NCBI RefSeq assembly: GCF_030035675.1
Contig: NC_084489.1
Location: forward strand, 14,928,001-14,992,000
Direction: 5' to 3'
Source: Rhineura floridana
Taxonomy: Eukaryota > Chordata > Lepidosauria > Squamata > Rhineuridae
Length of the DNA stretch: 64,000 bases
Each line of letters opens with the position of its first letter. The stretch's first letter is position 1. Positions 21,245 through 33,323 of the stretch are shown here, in pieces. A model generated the notes under the pieces. The model made no database searches. It was not told the origin of the DNA and was given only the letters and a program-made list of their open reading frames with translations. Made by a program: the position numbers and the translations under genes.

Positions 21245-22060
21245 TGTTGATGTGTGAGCGTTGTTGCGTGAACAGCATACGTTACATTGGAGTTAAGTTG
21301 AGCAAGAAGCTTCACAGAGGCAGTAGATCAGGTTAAGAGTCTTTATTAGACATTATGGCTTAAAGCTTAAAGGTAGATTACATGTAGAGTTTCCCCCCTT
21401 CAAGGAGAAGCTCCCAGTTTAGAGACAAGACACAGAAGAAGGAAGAACTAACAGCAGTCACAACTTTCCCAGCTGTTATCTCCCATTACCATGGCAACGG
21501 CTGGCCTTGGATTGTCTGCTCCCACCCCAGCAAAGACATAACTCCTCCTAGCTACAGATTTCAAGACTTTCAGACTTGGTGGAAAACAACCAGGCCTAAT
21601 GGGTCAACACCCTGAGACTGGAGCAGAAAACTGGAACCCTCTTTAGCAAGGGAAGAAAGTTTTAAGAAATCAGGGGACAGGGGCGTCACTACCGGGGTGC
21701 GGATCACACCCGGGTGACACCATGAGGGGGGTGACACCCAGAGCCGCAACCCCCTGCACTCCCGCTAGTGATGCCGCTGCCCCCGGCACCCGGTCCAGTG
21801 CGCACTGAAAGCAGGTGCCCGCTCGCTGGCAGTGAAGCCTGGACAGGCCTTCCACCGTCAGCCTGGAGCGTGTAGTGAGTACATGTGCGCGTGCGCATGA
21901 GACCAGCCACCCCTGTCCATGCCCCTGGGAGGGCGCACGCCAAAGGTCCGCACACACACCCCGCACTCCCGCTAGTGACGCCGCTGTCAGGGGACACATT
22001 TTAGCACAACACTAAGACAGACAGACAGATAGATATGAACAGGGGAAGTAAGTCATGAAG
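21245..22060 (-). mobile_element. LTR-like remnant, minus strand (fossil), interrupted by a hAT MITE
   Basis: Read on the minus strand, the part left of 21677 has an AATAAA followed by about 95 bp that end in ACATCAACA, resembling the polyadenylation region and 3' end of an LTR. The opposite (U3) end is not clearly defined and 22060 is a guess. No internal retroviral genes are next to it, so it would be a solo LTR. Old and broken by the insertion at 21678-21986. Confidence 0.35.
21678..21986. mobile_element. hAT MITE (309 bp) with perfect 8-bp target duplication
   Basis: Inverted termini CAGGGGCGTCACTAC (left) and CAGCGGCGTCACTAG (right, reverse complement). The 8 bp TCAGGGGA occur immediately on both sides (21670-21677 and 21987-21994). 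CAG termini and 8-bp duplications define hAT superfamily insertion. No transposase is encoded. The interior is GC-rich with CCCGCTAGTGA-type sub-repeats. Confidence 0.92.
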
Positions 22061-22594
22061 CCAGAACACAACAATCTGTCAGTCCTCCTCCTCCTCAATA
22101 CATCACATGACTCTGGAAGCTACTGCAGTACCAGATATGTGCCATCTATTTGTCCATACTTCAAAGGCCTACTTCAACCTTTTTTAGTTGATCAGGCTCA
22201 AGCAGAACATCTAAAATAATGTCTTATTCACTGGATAATACTATATTTGCCTAGCATCATTAATTGATTACAACAATTTGCAATATGATCTTGTCTTTCT
22301 GGTCACCAGACCAGGATTAGTACAAAAAAAAATTCCCTTGCTTATTGAAGCAGCAGGGAAATAGACTAAACCAGCTTTGCAAATCAGCCACCCATCACAA
22401 ACCAGAACATATTGGAAACCTGGCCTGGATTTATTCTGGGTCAGGGAAGCAACTCTCGATTGCTCCAGGCATTCAGAGACATCTGGTCACTGAATTCTGC
22501 TCAAAACCACAAATGAATGTGCATTGAAATGAATTTGCAAGGGAAATATCCTCTTGCTAGTGCTGTTGGTGCTATTTGTTTAAAAAAACCACCC
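22061..22594. other. No gene recognised
   Basis: Non-coding sequence with a short CCTCCTCCTCCT run near 22085. Confidence 0.4.
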
Positions 22595-22960
22595 TAGGAA
22601 TAAAGATTAATATCTATTTATTTTATTTATTGATTTATTAGATTTATTAGTCGCCCATCTGGCTGGTTGTCCAGCCACTCTGGGCGACGTACAGAATAAA
22701 AACATACAAATACATTAAAATCTCAACAATATAAAAAACCTAACCCACCCCAAAAGCGTGTCTGAAGAGCCAGGTCTTCAATCTATGCTTCTGACAATGG
22801 AAGAAAGTATGACTGGCTTATAGGAACCTAATTTCAAGAATTTGGGAATGACAATAGTGCTGCATCCTGCCTGCAACTGCCAGCCATGGATAATGTGAAG
22901 GCGAGGGACCATGTGTAGTTCCCCAGCTGCCACCTCTGTGAGATGACTGAGAAAGAGAGA
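22595..22960 (-). repeat. CR1-type LINE 3' end, minus strand
   Basis: Begins TTTATTTATTGATTTATTAG ... GTCGCCCATCTGGCTGG, the reverse complement of the 3' end ...GGGCGACTAATAAAT common in squamate CR1 copies. It continues into the minus-strand 3' part (AGAGCCAGGTCTTCAATC) and is interrupted on its right by another LINE tail in the opposite orientation. Confidence 0.7.
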
Positions 22961-22961
22961 C

Positions 22962-23035
22962 CAGACAGCTTCGGCTATGGGGCGGTATATAAATGTAATG
23001 AATAAATAAATAATAAATAAATAAAGAGGAGGGAA
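22962..23035 (+). repeat. LINE 3' tail, plus strand
   Basis: GGCTATGGGGCGGTATATAA ATGTAATGAATAAATAAATAA is the canonical tail of squamate CR1/L2-like elements. Only the last 70 bp are present, and they are joined to the opposite-strand copy. Confidence 0.65.
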
Positions 23036-23261
23036 CAAATGATGAGCAAGGGCCTATATACAGTGACCAGCACATGCATGGTGACATTAGCCTGCAGAGG
23101 TTGCTGGAGGTCTCTGTACAGAGCAATGTTACTATCAGACTGCCTAATCACATTACTATCTCTTGAGCTGCTACATGGCTGTGGTAGACAGGAACAGGGA
23201 CCAAATATTTGAAAGTGGGGCTATAATTCACTGCCCAGCCTGGGGGGATTGTACCCAGGGG

Positions 23262-23720
23262 TAGGGATGGAAAGATCTGTCAATTTGTGTTCTCTCCATT
23301 CTCATTTTTCCAATCTTAAATTCAGTTCTCCACATTTCTGCACTAATTTGTGGATTGGTTTGTTTGTTTTTTAAAAAAACTCATGAAAATTCTCCAGCAT
23401 CGTAGTGCGAATTTCTCCTAATAAATACATTTTGGTAGGCACGTTTGACTAATGTACATATTTTTGCAAGCAATATTCCATTATATAATGCATTTTGTAT
23501 GGTATTTTCATTCATATATTCTTTTTTTTTTTTGCACGCTTTCCTCTAACATATGCATCTTTGGAAACATTGTTTGGTTTGCGAACTACATCACAACATT
23601 CAAACAAGTGTGAATTGCGGAGGATGCCTGTGTTTCAGTTCTCGTATCGTTTTGGAAAGTGCAAATTTCATAGACTCGGCTTGAATTGCTAACTGAAAAA
23701 AAATTCTCACTCATCCCTAT
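23262..23720 (-). repeat. AT-rich repeat R1, minus-strand copy
   Basis: Reads GGGATGGAAAGATCTGTCAA, then TTAAATTCAGTTCTCCACAT, CATGAAAATTCTCCAGCAT and TTTTGCAAGCAATATTCC, the reverse complements of the landmarks in the copy at 4595. It covers most of the family length. Confidence 0.75.
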
Positions 23721-26030
23721 CCATGGGCAGGGATGGGTAGCATTCTAGCTCATGCCTGAGGGAACACCACATGCTCATGATGTGCCAAAACTTCTCAGAA
23801 AGTTTTCTTTTCCTGAGAATGAGGGTTCTATTTTTCTCGTCATCCTCAGAGGACTTTAGAATCTTCTTTAGAATGTCTAAGATGCAGAGTTTTGAACTTA
23901 CCTTATCATTGTGAGGTGGCCAAGGGTATGGTGTGTGTGTTTTATTTCCAGTAAATATTTCCCCAGTGCTTTGCAGGCTACCTAGTCTGAAAAATTCCCA
24001 TGAGAGGAGTTACCTGATGATGTCTTCCCTGAGGCTTTGATTAAAGTATGGGCACCTGGGAAGGATGCAGAATGCAAGTTGCCGGTGAGACGATTCATAG
24101 AATGAAAGGCAGGACATTCATAGACACCACTCAGCCACCTCAAATTAAGGTATACTTGACAAAAAACCCTACATCCCACCCATGTGAATATCACTGAAAT
24201 TTTCTCTCACCTTTGATCATTTTTAATACCATTTCTTTTTCAGTAATTGGTGGGAAATGGATGGAAAGATATGGGATAAATTGTAGGCACAGCATTTTTG
24301 GCACAGCTCTTAAGACGCAGCATTGCCCCTGTGTCTTTACAGGGTAGCAAGATTTTGTGATATTTCCGGGAGTCTATCTGTAACAGTGTTATAACAGCAG
24401 AAATGCAAGCAGCTGGCCCAGCCTCGTCTGAATATGTGCATATACAAGAAGCTGTTGCAGTCTGAGTGAGACATGTGTGCCTCTCCCTATGTGACACGCT
24501 GTTTCAAAACTACAGCTCCCAGATTTCCTTAGTTCCTGCTGGCATTTCCTGTGCATATGCAGAAGTCAATACTGTGTGTTGTCTGACTGGCAGCAGACTG
24601 GAAGCTAGCACACTCGATAAGATTTCTAGGCCCCAGAACATGTGTGAGTGAAATGCATTAGGCCCTCTGCTCTCCGGAGTGCATAGAAGCATTGACATTA
24701 GAGCTCAGGAACAGTGCCGAAAGGCCATTTGTCACTTATGTAGAATTAATATACATGTCTGCAATACTGCTACATCCACCTATACATACAAATCAGGCAG
24801 TCAAAAACATAAGGGAGTTTAAACAAAGGGAAGTAAACCAAGCTAAAAAGACATTTATCAATCAGTTCAATGTTTCAAAACAGACAAAGCATTTCTTGTC
24901 AGTTTTTCAAGACATGGGTTCATAGGAGAGAGGGGAGCTCCTTTTGCAAGCATGTGTGGGGCTCAAATAAATGTCCTTTGGGCACCAGGTGTAGAGTACA
25001 GCACACATTTCCAGATGAGTCATGATTATGCACTATGTTCAGTTTGCTACTACAGGCTCTGGAGAAGGTTGACAAATCAGAGAGGACAAATAATCCCTGC
25101 TGTGCATGCCCACCCATGAGGGTTGCCATTATGCAGTGTTGCGGTGGCTCTGGGCTGTGGGGGAGGGCCTGTGGTCTTCCTGGCCAGGTTCTTGCAGGAT
25201 TGCATGGGAGGACACATGATCTCACGAGAGCTCCCTGGGCACAGGGCAGCAGAGGCCTTCAAAGCCTTTGCTGGCCCACTAACAGGCCATTTTCTTCCTG
25301 AGCTTCTCCACCCTTCCTTGGTTCTAGTAATTTATTGGGTGTTCAGATTGCTGGTTAACAAGGCCAGACAGACATTTTAATCTCAACCTCAACTGACACT
25401 GGGTTAGGAGGTCTTCTCCTTTCCCCTGGTGAACACAGCTTTTACTGTTATGCATTTTATACACAACTTTAGGTGAAAATGGCATCGGGCAGGATCAAAA
25501 CATAAGGACCCCTCCCCAGTAAGAGGTCTAGCAGAGAGATGGGCAGGCCATGCTCCTAGCTCAGGAAGGCTCCGGCCTTATGTCAGTTCCCCTCTGGTCG
25601 CCCAGCAGGATCCCAGATGCATGGCCTACACCACTATGGGGTCTAGCACTAGGCAAATCCCAAGGGCATTTCCCAACTGGCAGGCAGGAACAAGCATTCC
25701 AACAGCAAGGGTTTGGAACGAAGACCGGATCATTTGCCCAACTGCCATGCCAACCCTGCTTACCTGCTGTAATCAAATGACGTTGTGGTCTTTTTATAAC
25801 CCATGGTGGTGTCTTGGTCTGAGCTTCTTCCCGCTGCTCCAAGGAGCCACTTCAGGCGCCTTCTGCACAATTTAGATCAATACTATGAATAAAGTCAGAG
25901 TGCCTCTTAGATTTATAGACCGTATGCTTCCTTACGATCCACCTTGCTCATTGAGATTTTCTGATGGGACGCTTTTGGGGATCTCACATGCTCCTGAGGT
26001 TCAGCTGGCCTTTACCAGGAACCAAGTCTT
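23721..26030. other. No gene recognised over 2.3 kb
   Basis: Several open frames of 60-100 codons occur on both strands (for example near 24920-25380 and 25550-25875), but none has a recognisable domain or flanking splice signals. A GC-richer part with AATAAA at about 25890 is noted among rejected items. Confidence 0.4.
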
Positions 26031-26130
26031 TACATAAGAACATAAGAAGGGACTGCTGGATCAAGTTAAGGGGCCATCTAGACCAGCATCTTGTTCTCAG
26101 TGGCTAACCAGTTGCCCATAGGCCGCCTGT
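26031..26130 (+). repeat. Interspersed repeat R3, head
   Basis: ATAAGAACATAAGAAGGGAC TGCTGGATCA...CATCTAGACCAGCATCTTGT TCTCAGTGG matches the heads at 28996 and 61460. R3 is common in squamates. I do not assign it to a class. Confidence 0.65.
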
Positions 26131-26398
26131 GGTGTGGCAGGTCTTGCTCAGTGGAACTCCTTGCCAACAAAGGTACAGCAGGAGTCATTCCTGCTCTCTT
26201 TCAGAAATCTTTTTAAAACTGCATTATTCAGACAGGCATTTCAATCCTAAGATGCTTGCTATCCAGCTTTTACTTACGTGTTTGATGTTTTTATTGTTTT
26301 TACTATAGTATTGTGTTTTAGGTTGTATACCGCCTTGCAGTGTTTTCTATGCAAGTGCAGTCTATGAATATTTCAATTAAATTAAATAAATACTGACA
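26131..26398 (+). repeat. CR1-type LINE 3' end
   Basis: GGAACTCCTTGCCAACAAAG, GCATTATTCAGACAGGCATT and TTGTATACCGCCTTGCAGTG, ending in TTAAATTAAATAAATA. This is the usual order in squamate CR1 3' UTRs. It follows directly on R3. Confidence 0.75.
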
Positions 26399-27314
26399 TT
26401 TCTCAACTTTTTAAGCAGTTCAATTTGGCCTGTCCACCAAATAAACAAGCTATAGGTTAATTGGTGGAAAATGTCGTAACAGAACAGTTCAGCAACAGAA
26501 TAATCTGTCCAGTGAGTATGTGGTATTTTAATTTATGGTTTTCAGGAAGTAAAATTGACCATTTTCTATTGGATTCACTTTACGTACTGGGCATCTTTTC
26601 ATACCGTGCAGATGATCCACTGGTCAACCTTTCGCTCTGTGGGGATCGGCTAGCCATGGACACAAATTTGTTCGAAGCAGCAGCAGTTCAAAATCTCATT
26701 ACCAGCTGTGCAGAACTAACAGAAGTAGTAATTTCTAAGGACAACACTAGATGTCACTTTAGAACAGTATTGGCAATATGCAGTAGTCTCCGAAATTGGG
26801 ATAAAGATCAAGGAACCAAATTAGTGTCATAATGGGATTGAATGCTGGTCTGAAATTTTGTATATTCTCTGCTGCGACTGGCAGCACTTCCCCAAGGTCT
26901 AATCCTTGCCAAGCCCCTATTATCTGGGATTCTTGCAGATGCCAGGGCTTAAACAGGATTCCTCTTCTATGCAAAGCACATGTGGCCTCAGCCATGTTAA
27001 GCCAGTCTCCCTTGCACCAACACCCTGCCACTCATTAATTAACAGTACCAAGAGCCCTGAGCACTATTACGTGCCTCTATCTGGCACAAAAAACAACCTT
27101 CAAGTGCATCCAAATTCCTTTTTAGAAAGTAGTTCTGGCATCTCCAGTCTTTTTTAGAAAACAAGAACAAGTGTGTTTGCTGAAAGGGAAGAAAACGTAT
27201 AACTGGATTTTTAACCACTGGAGTCAGTGTGCTTTCAAGAGTTGTTTTGATGCTATCCACATTCTCCTCTTTTCTCTTGATGCTTCCAGATGGACAGCCA
27301 TCTTTACATTCCTC
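26399..27314. other. No gene recognised
   Basis: The frame at 26461-26832 (123 codons) has no recognisable motif or splice context. Otherwise non-coding. Confidence 0.4.
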
Positions 27315-27755
27315 AGAGGGAGAAATTTGATTCATTTCACATTTGAAGCTGAATCTATCAAATTTGCACATTCTGAAAGAATGTAAGACCTGAAAGACAG
27401 CCATGCTTCAAAAGTCACACTTGTCTGAATTTTGCAATGCAGTTCTCCAACAAGCATTTTTTTGCAGAAATGCATATATTAGGGGAAAGTGTGCATAAAT
27501 ATATTGGTGAAAAGCAACATACAAAAATGCAATATATTAGGAGAAATTGCGTGCAAAAATGTGTACATTAGTTGGAAACTGCATTCAAAACTGTGTTTAT
27601 TAGGAGAAATTTGCACTGAAATGCTAGAGAATTTTCTTGAGAATTTTTTAAAAAAAGTTTCACAAATTGCTGTATAAATGTGGAGAACTGAATTTAAGAT
27701 TGAAAAAAATGAAGACGTGAGAGGACCAAAACTGACAGATTCTTCCAGCCCTATT
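27315..27755 (+). repeat. AT-rich repeat R1
   Basis: GGGAGAAATTTGATTCATTT CACATTTGAAGC head, then AAAATGTGTACATTAG, GAAATGCTAGAGAATTTTCTTG and a tail GACAGATTCTTCCAGCCC. Best full-length reference for the family in this window. Confidence 0.8.
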
Positions 27756-28995
27756 CCTCCCCATGTCTTTCTGCCAAGTGGAAGCCATACTGCAGACGGG
27801 TGGGGTGGCCTCTCTGCCTTTTAGATTTAATGTACTGCTGAGGATTCCCTAAGACTAAGTATGAGTAAAAAAAAACTCCATTTCTCCTCCCTCCTGCCAA
27901 CTTCTGATTTTCAACCCCTCCCTTACCTGTCCTCCTCCCCTCCTCTTTCTGCTCAGCTGCCCAGGATTTGCCACAGCTACCCCACACTCCCTTCCTCATT
28001 GGGTTAGCCCTCGGGAATTTGATTTTTTTTGTATTTTATTGTCTTTTAATAAAACTCCTTTCTGGTTTACGTCCAAAAGTTTGAGCCCAGGCCCTTCCTG
28101 AAAGCTGAGTGCAGACTCTTCCTGGAAACCTTGTGGGGATGCTCCACTATTTTCTAGACCAAAGTTCTCAAGTTACCCATGCTGCATTCTTCTTAATTTG
28201 CTAAATGTGCTAGTTTCTGGGCAGGCTCTACCAGGCTGACAACGGCCTTTCCTCCAACAGATATTGAGCAAGTGGGTGCAGAGTGAAGAGGTTACAGCGT
28301 AATTCCTCAATCATCATTTTTCCTGAAGGTTGTGTTCCCTAAACATGGAAAAGGGTTTGCACGCCTATTACAGACTCATGTGCCAATCAAGCATGGTAAC
28401 TTCAGGTTATACCATTTCCCAGCCACTTTGCACACTGCTCACCAGGTGCATCAGGAGCAGGAATATGACCAAACAAATTATTATACTCACATTGATGTAA
28501 ACTTTTTGTGGAGCATTTTGGAGAATTACAATGGCCACCCACTTATGCCACCACTAGGTAAACCTGTGGCCAGGGCAGACATCAGTGCCAGTAGGCTCTG
28601 CCAGGATGGTAGGGGTCCAGCAGTTGCCGGTGGGTGCTCATGCTAGACTGATATCCATAAATGTAAAAGGTTTGGATTGAATTTAATACTGTTGGGCAGG
28701 ATCAAAAGAATCCCAAACATGAGCTTAAATAACTGCGCATGTAGGGGAATTCTACTACTTTTAGCTCCCAACTGTGGTTCTTTGTGTTATATCAGATGCT
28801 ACACCAGAGGCTCCCCTAACATGCCAGTTTGGCACTGAGAAGTGTGAGAAGCTGCTGTGGTTGTGCTGCATGGGTGGAAGGCAGTGCACTGGTTCTTCAA
28901 TCCTCGCCGTTGTCTTTGACGGTGAAATTGCGGCATCATATCACAAAAACTAGAGGGCCGTTGAAGCAGGCATCCGCTAAATTATCATTTCAATA
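27756..28995. other. No gene recognised
   Basis: Non-coding. A pyrimidine-rich stretch near 27885-27960 explains the minus-strand open frame there. Confidence 0.4.
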
Positions 28996-29122
28996 GAACA
29001 TAAGAAGAGCCCTGTTGGATCAGGCCAAAGATACATCTAGTCCATCACCCTGTTCTTATAGAGGCCCACCCAGTGCCTAGAGGAAGCCTGCAAGCAGGAC
29101 ATCAGCACAGCTCTTTTACCCA
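28996..29122 (+). repeat. Interspersed repeat R3, head
   Basis: AACATAAGAAGAGCCCTGTT GGATCAGGCC...CATCTAGTCCATCACCCTG, then GAGGAAGCCTGCAAGCAGGA. The F1 fold-back at 29123 follows at once. Confidence 0.7.
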
Positions 29123-29258
29123 CAGGGGTGGGGAACCTGTGGCCCTCCAAATTTGTTGGAATCCGAATGTGATGAGCCCCAGTCAACATGGCCAATGATC
29201 AGGGATGACTGGAGTTGTAATCCAATGGTATCTGGAGGGCCACAGGTTCCCCATCCTG
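29123..29258. repeat. Fold-back F1
   Basis: CAGGGGTGGGGAACCTGTGG CCCTCC at the left is mirrored by GGAGGGCCACAGGTTCCCCATCCTG at the right. CAG...CTG ends, but the flanking octamers do not match. Confidence 0.75.
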
Positions 29259-30277
29259 CAACAGAACCTTGTACCAAGTGAAGTATATGTAGGACCATGG
29301 TTAAGAAGACCAATATTTATCCCAAAGGAATAAATTAACAGTGATAATAATGTATCTACAATTACTTGGAAACTATCCTGGAGTAAACTTTGAAAAATGC
29401 TTCTGTAAACTCTTTGTATCTTCATGGAAGACACAGAAAACTGGAGCATTCAAGATATATTTCTTAGTAGCTTTTGACCATAAAGAAAACATTTGGGGAA
29501 TAACATTTCCTGTGGAAGACCCTCGACAAGCATCAGCAAAAGAAAGCATAGCACTTCTGCAGAGCTAGATCTTTCAAGTAAGGTATTTAAAGCCTGCACA
29601 AACACAACCAATGCATGAAACTTGCCTCTAGGCCGGGGTGTTATTGCTGCCATCTGAGCAGTATATCGAAGACTTTTGCTTGTGGTTTCAAGTGTTACAT
29701 GCACGCTTGTTAATCAATAAAAATGACAAGACATTAACTTGGCGAGGGAAATAACATGAAGATGATTTGAGAATCATACTGGGAAGCTAACAAACTAGCA
29801 CGAAGAGAATCAGCATATTGAAAGGGCACAATCCCCATGCTGTGTTGGGGTTCAAGGAGAAAACAATACCTAGCCCAGCCTTCAAACACAACCTGACTTT
29901 TTTGCAACATATCTAGACTGAGGGGAAAGCTCCACCCAGCAGCTAAAACAAAAAGCCTAAACCCTTAAGCATACACAGCACCCCAGAAATGAGTTTGATG
30001 CACATTCTTGAAATAAATGCAAGTTCTACAGAAAATACATATCTAGGTGTTACGCAAGTATACATTTCATTACACAAGCAAACATTTCAATACAGTTTGT
30101 AAGAGCTGTGACCATTATTAGAGCTTGTTTGCTTACCTGCTTGGCTGTTTGGTTTGTTGCTTGTTTATTTACAGATTTGTGTGCCACTCTTTGCTGCAAG
30201 GTCCCAGACCAGTGTATAGGATTAAAACCACAATGCAAACATGATTATAAAAGGGAAAACAATCAGAAAGCAACAAT
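29259..30277. other. No gene recognised
   Basis: Non-coding. Open frames near 29341-29704 lack any recognisable domain. Confidence 0.4.
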
Positions 30278-30363
30278 AAGGCTGCAATCCTAACACCACT
30301 TACTTAAGCTCCATTGAATTTAATGGGACTTACTTCTGAGTAGACATGGTTAGGATTGCACTG
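30278..30363. repeat. Short palindromic repeat, family P
   Basis: Ends AAGGCTGCAATCCTAAC / GGTTAGGATTGCACTGT with the centre CCATTGAATTTAATGGGACTTAC. One of the clearest copies. Confidence 0.85.
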
Positions 30364-30499
30364 TAAAACAGTAATTTAAAGCAACATAAGCAATTCAGAA
30401 GGTTTAATCAGTAAAATGCATTGAACGTAGGGCTGCCTTTGAAGACAGTTTGGAAACTACAGCTAGTGCAGAACACAACTGCTAGCTTGTTTGCTGGAG

Positions 30500-30674
30500 T
30501 CACTTCCTCCACACCATATATTTAAAACACATTTAAAACAGATAGCTTCCCCCCAAAGAATCCTGGGAACTATAGTTCACATTGCTACAATTCCCAGCAG
30601 GCTTAGCAAACTAAACTTCCCAGGATTCTAGGGGGAAAGCCATAATGTGATTTAAATGTATGGTGTGGTTGTGA
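30500..30674. repeat. Fold-back F2, short version
   Basis: GTCACTTCCTCCACACCATA ... CCCCAAAGAATCCTGGGAAC is mirrored by TTCCCAGGATTCTAGGGGGA ... TATGGTGTGGTTGTGAC. It lacks the central 150 bp of the copy at 6596. Confidence 0.75.
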
Positions 30675-30744
30675 CCTGGTGATTAAAAAAAAAACTATGT
30701 TAATAACATTGGTTCTGGTTCATCTGCACTGGTAACCAATTTGT

Positions 30745-31095
30745 ATTCAGGCCCAATTAAAAGTTCTGGTTTTGACCTTTAGAGCCTTAAATGGCTCAGG
30801 ACCCCATACCTAAAGAATAGCAGGCCCTTCTCTGTGTACCCCTTCCGATGGAGATCCAGAAGTTGGCGACAAGAGACTGGAACTTTTCTGTAGTATCTTC
30901 CTGTCTATAGAATGCTCTCTCCAGAGAGACTGGCCTGGTACCAACTTTGTCATTGTTTTGGTGCCAGGCATTTGGGCAGCATCAATGATTAGATGTTTTT
31001 AATCAGACCCTGTTTTTAATATGCTTATGTATTTCATTAGTATATTTGTTCTTGTAAAATGCTTTTTGTTGTGGGAAGCAATACCTAAATTCCAT
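30745..31095 (+). repeat. CR1-type LINE 3' end
   Basis: TGGTTTTGACCTTTAGAGCC TTAAATGGCTCAGGACCCC...GAATGCTCTCTCC...CAGGCATTTGGGCAG follows the standard order of a squamate CR1 3' end, ending near the AAATGCTTTTTGTTGTGGG junction. Confidence 0.75.
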
Positions 31096-33106
31096 GACTG
31101 ATCTAACCTAAAACTATTCAGACAAGAATTCATGGAGGTGGCTGCTTTCAAATCAAGAAATATTCACAAATACCTACGCACATCAGGAGTTGATAATCCT
31201 ATACCTAAAATACCAGGGTAAATCAGACGTTTGGATGGATATGAATTCTGTTTACATCACCATAAGTCTATCTGGAAAAGGTAAAACAAGTTTAGAATGG
31301 TTTGGAGAATTTAAACTTCTATAGAGGGTTTTTGTTGGATCTCAAATATGTTTGCAAGTATATCACGACCCGTTTTTTTGGATTCTGTGTATCACTTGAT
31401 TTCCTATCGTTATTAATCAACATATAATTATTTAAGAGCACATACCATTGAAAATCTACTGCAAATCATAGGAAGTGATATGAAAACATCTCTGGCGGAT
31501 AACCTTGGATGGCTTATTCTGCAGTCATCAAAAGATGAACATGCATGTGTGAACTGACTTTGTTTTCTACCCAAGAACAGTGAATTGATGAAGGCTAGTT
31601 CAATAAATAGACCTTTAAAATGAACTGGAATCCACCACCACCCAAAAGAAGTATTTCCCTCCTAATTTTAAACATTAATTAAATGAACATTATTTGTATA
31701 TTCTGCTAAGAGGACACTTTGGCTTTTAAGTATGCCTTGGCAAAGAATCATTAAATAAAACCAGAAATCACTACATTCTCTCATACAAGTCTTAAGATCG
31801 ATTCAATCACTGAACATTGGTTTTTTATGTACGTATAAAGCTGGTTTTTCAACTTTTATATGGTTTCGATTGTGCTTCCAGTGTTTCCTTTGGCAAGAAG
31901 CACTAGACAGCACAAGGCCTGGACTGTAAGGTAGACAAATAAAGTTTTGTGGGAAGAAAATGTTCACTCAAAGATTCCATGGCTGGATGTTGTGAAAAAC
32001 TAGGAAAGGAATGCCACAAGCAAGCCAATAAGAAATCCTTCTTCTTCTCCCTTTCCAACGTCCATTCCAATTTCTGTTTCCCCTTAAATCCTTTTAACTA
32101 AATCCTTTTAACTTCAGACTGAGATCTCATCGTCAAATCTATTTCATTGACAACTTTTACTAGAATCTGTTCAGCATCAGTAAATGAAGTCAGCTCAGTG
32201 TTCTAAATTAGCATTACTAATTAATAAATTGCTCAGTTCTGATTGTTGACACCACATCCCTAGAATGAAGGCACAGGACGCTGAATGGGTTGAACTGTGG
32301 GCCATAGTGTTATTAATTTACATAGCAGGTCTGTAACTAGTTAAATTCAGTCTCTGTATGCTTGCTACCAAGATGAGGGTTAGAGATACTTAAGGCTTGC
32401 CACATACCCATTATGGCTGAACAAAGAGTGTCAATACATATAGGGGCACTGGTGTGTGTGTGCACTGTCTCTATTTCCAGTGCCCACATCCCCACCCTCC
32501 TGCTCAACCCATGACCCTCTGAAAGGGGCTTCTAAGTGCATTCAGCAGAACACTGTTTGAAGTCTCCCCCATGATGTCCCATATCTGCCCCTTCTTTGAA
32601 GTCTCCTTCTGTGTTATCAAAGTTCCTGATCATGAGGAGGCATCTAAGCATGTTCAGCCAAATGCACTTAGAAGCCTCCTTCAGACCTTCTTGCTGAATG
32701 CAGGACAGTCAGAGGGGGAGTGGGTGGGGCTAGAATCTACACCTCCTATTGATGTTGACTTTCCTTGTTCAGGCATAACACCTGAACAAGACTATAGAAG
32801 AGAGCAATGGTTTGTTCTCTGATGCCCCACAGGGCAGGACTAGATCGAATGGGCATAGTCTTCTATGTTATGTGGGGGCTGCTTTATGACAGCCCCTTCA
32901 TTGTATGGAGCATTCTAGTCCCATTCAGGCAAACACAAGTAGAAGTCCTATGCAGATATTTCCTGTACAACATGAGGAAGGTTGGGTACTGGCTGGGCAG
33001 GGAGAGCATACATAAGGACATTTGGGGCCAGGCTTGAGTGCATGTCCCTTCTCCTCTCCACACTTTGAGGATTCACATATTCAAATGAATGCCTAGACAT
33101 GCCTAG
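31096..33106. other. No gene recognised over 2 kb
   Basis: Mostly AT-rich non-coding sequence. No repeat family of this window and no exon with splice signals was found. Confidence 0.4.
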
Positions 33107-33193
33107 TGATATCCTATAGGTGTTTGCTGAGAAATAAGCCCCATTGAGTTCAGTGAAACTGACTCCCAGGTAACCATTGAAAGAATTGCAGTT
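33107..33193. repeat. Short palindromic repeat, family P (degenerate)
   Basis: ATATCCTATAGGTGTTTGCT GAGAAATAAGCCCCATTGAGTTCAGTGAAACTGACTCCCAGG, ending AGAATTGCAGTTTGCC. Retains the core but loses some terminal pairing. Confidence 0.6.
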
Positions 33194-33204
33194 TGCCAAA
33201 CTCT

Positions 33205-33323
33205 AAGGGTGGTATTCAGTGCTAGTCCTATTCAGAGTAGACCCACTGAAATTAATAAACATGACTAACAGCTTCATCCATTTCAGTGTATTTACTCTGT
33301 AGGACTTAGTTGAATACAACCCT
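33205..33323. repeat. Short palindromic repeat, family P2
   Basis: AGGGTGGTATTCAGTGCTAG TCC...AGAGTAGACCCACTGAAATT is mirrored by TTCAGTGTATTTACTCTGTA GGACTTAGTTGAATACAACCCT. Related in style to family P but with different ends. Second copy at 45419. Confidence 0.75.

Noticed and set aside
25500-25990. LTR- or gene-end-like stretch with TTTTTATAACC and AATAAA near 25890
   Set aside because: No defined ends, no second copy in the window and no coding content; too weak to call.
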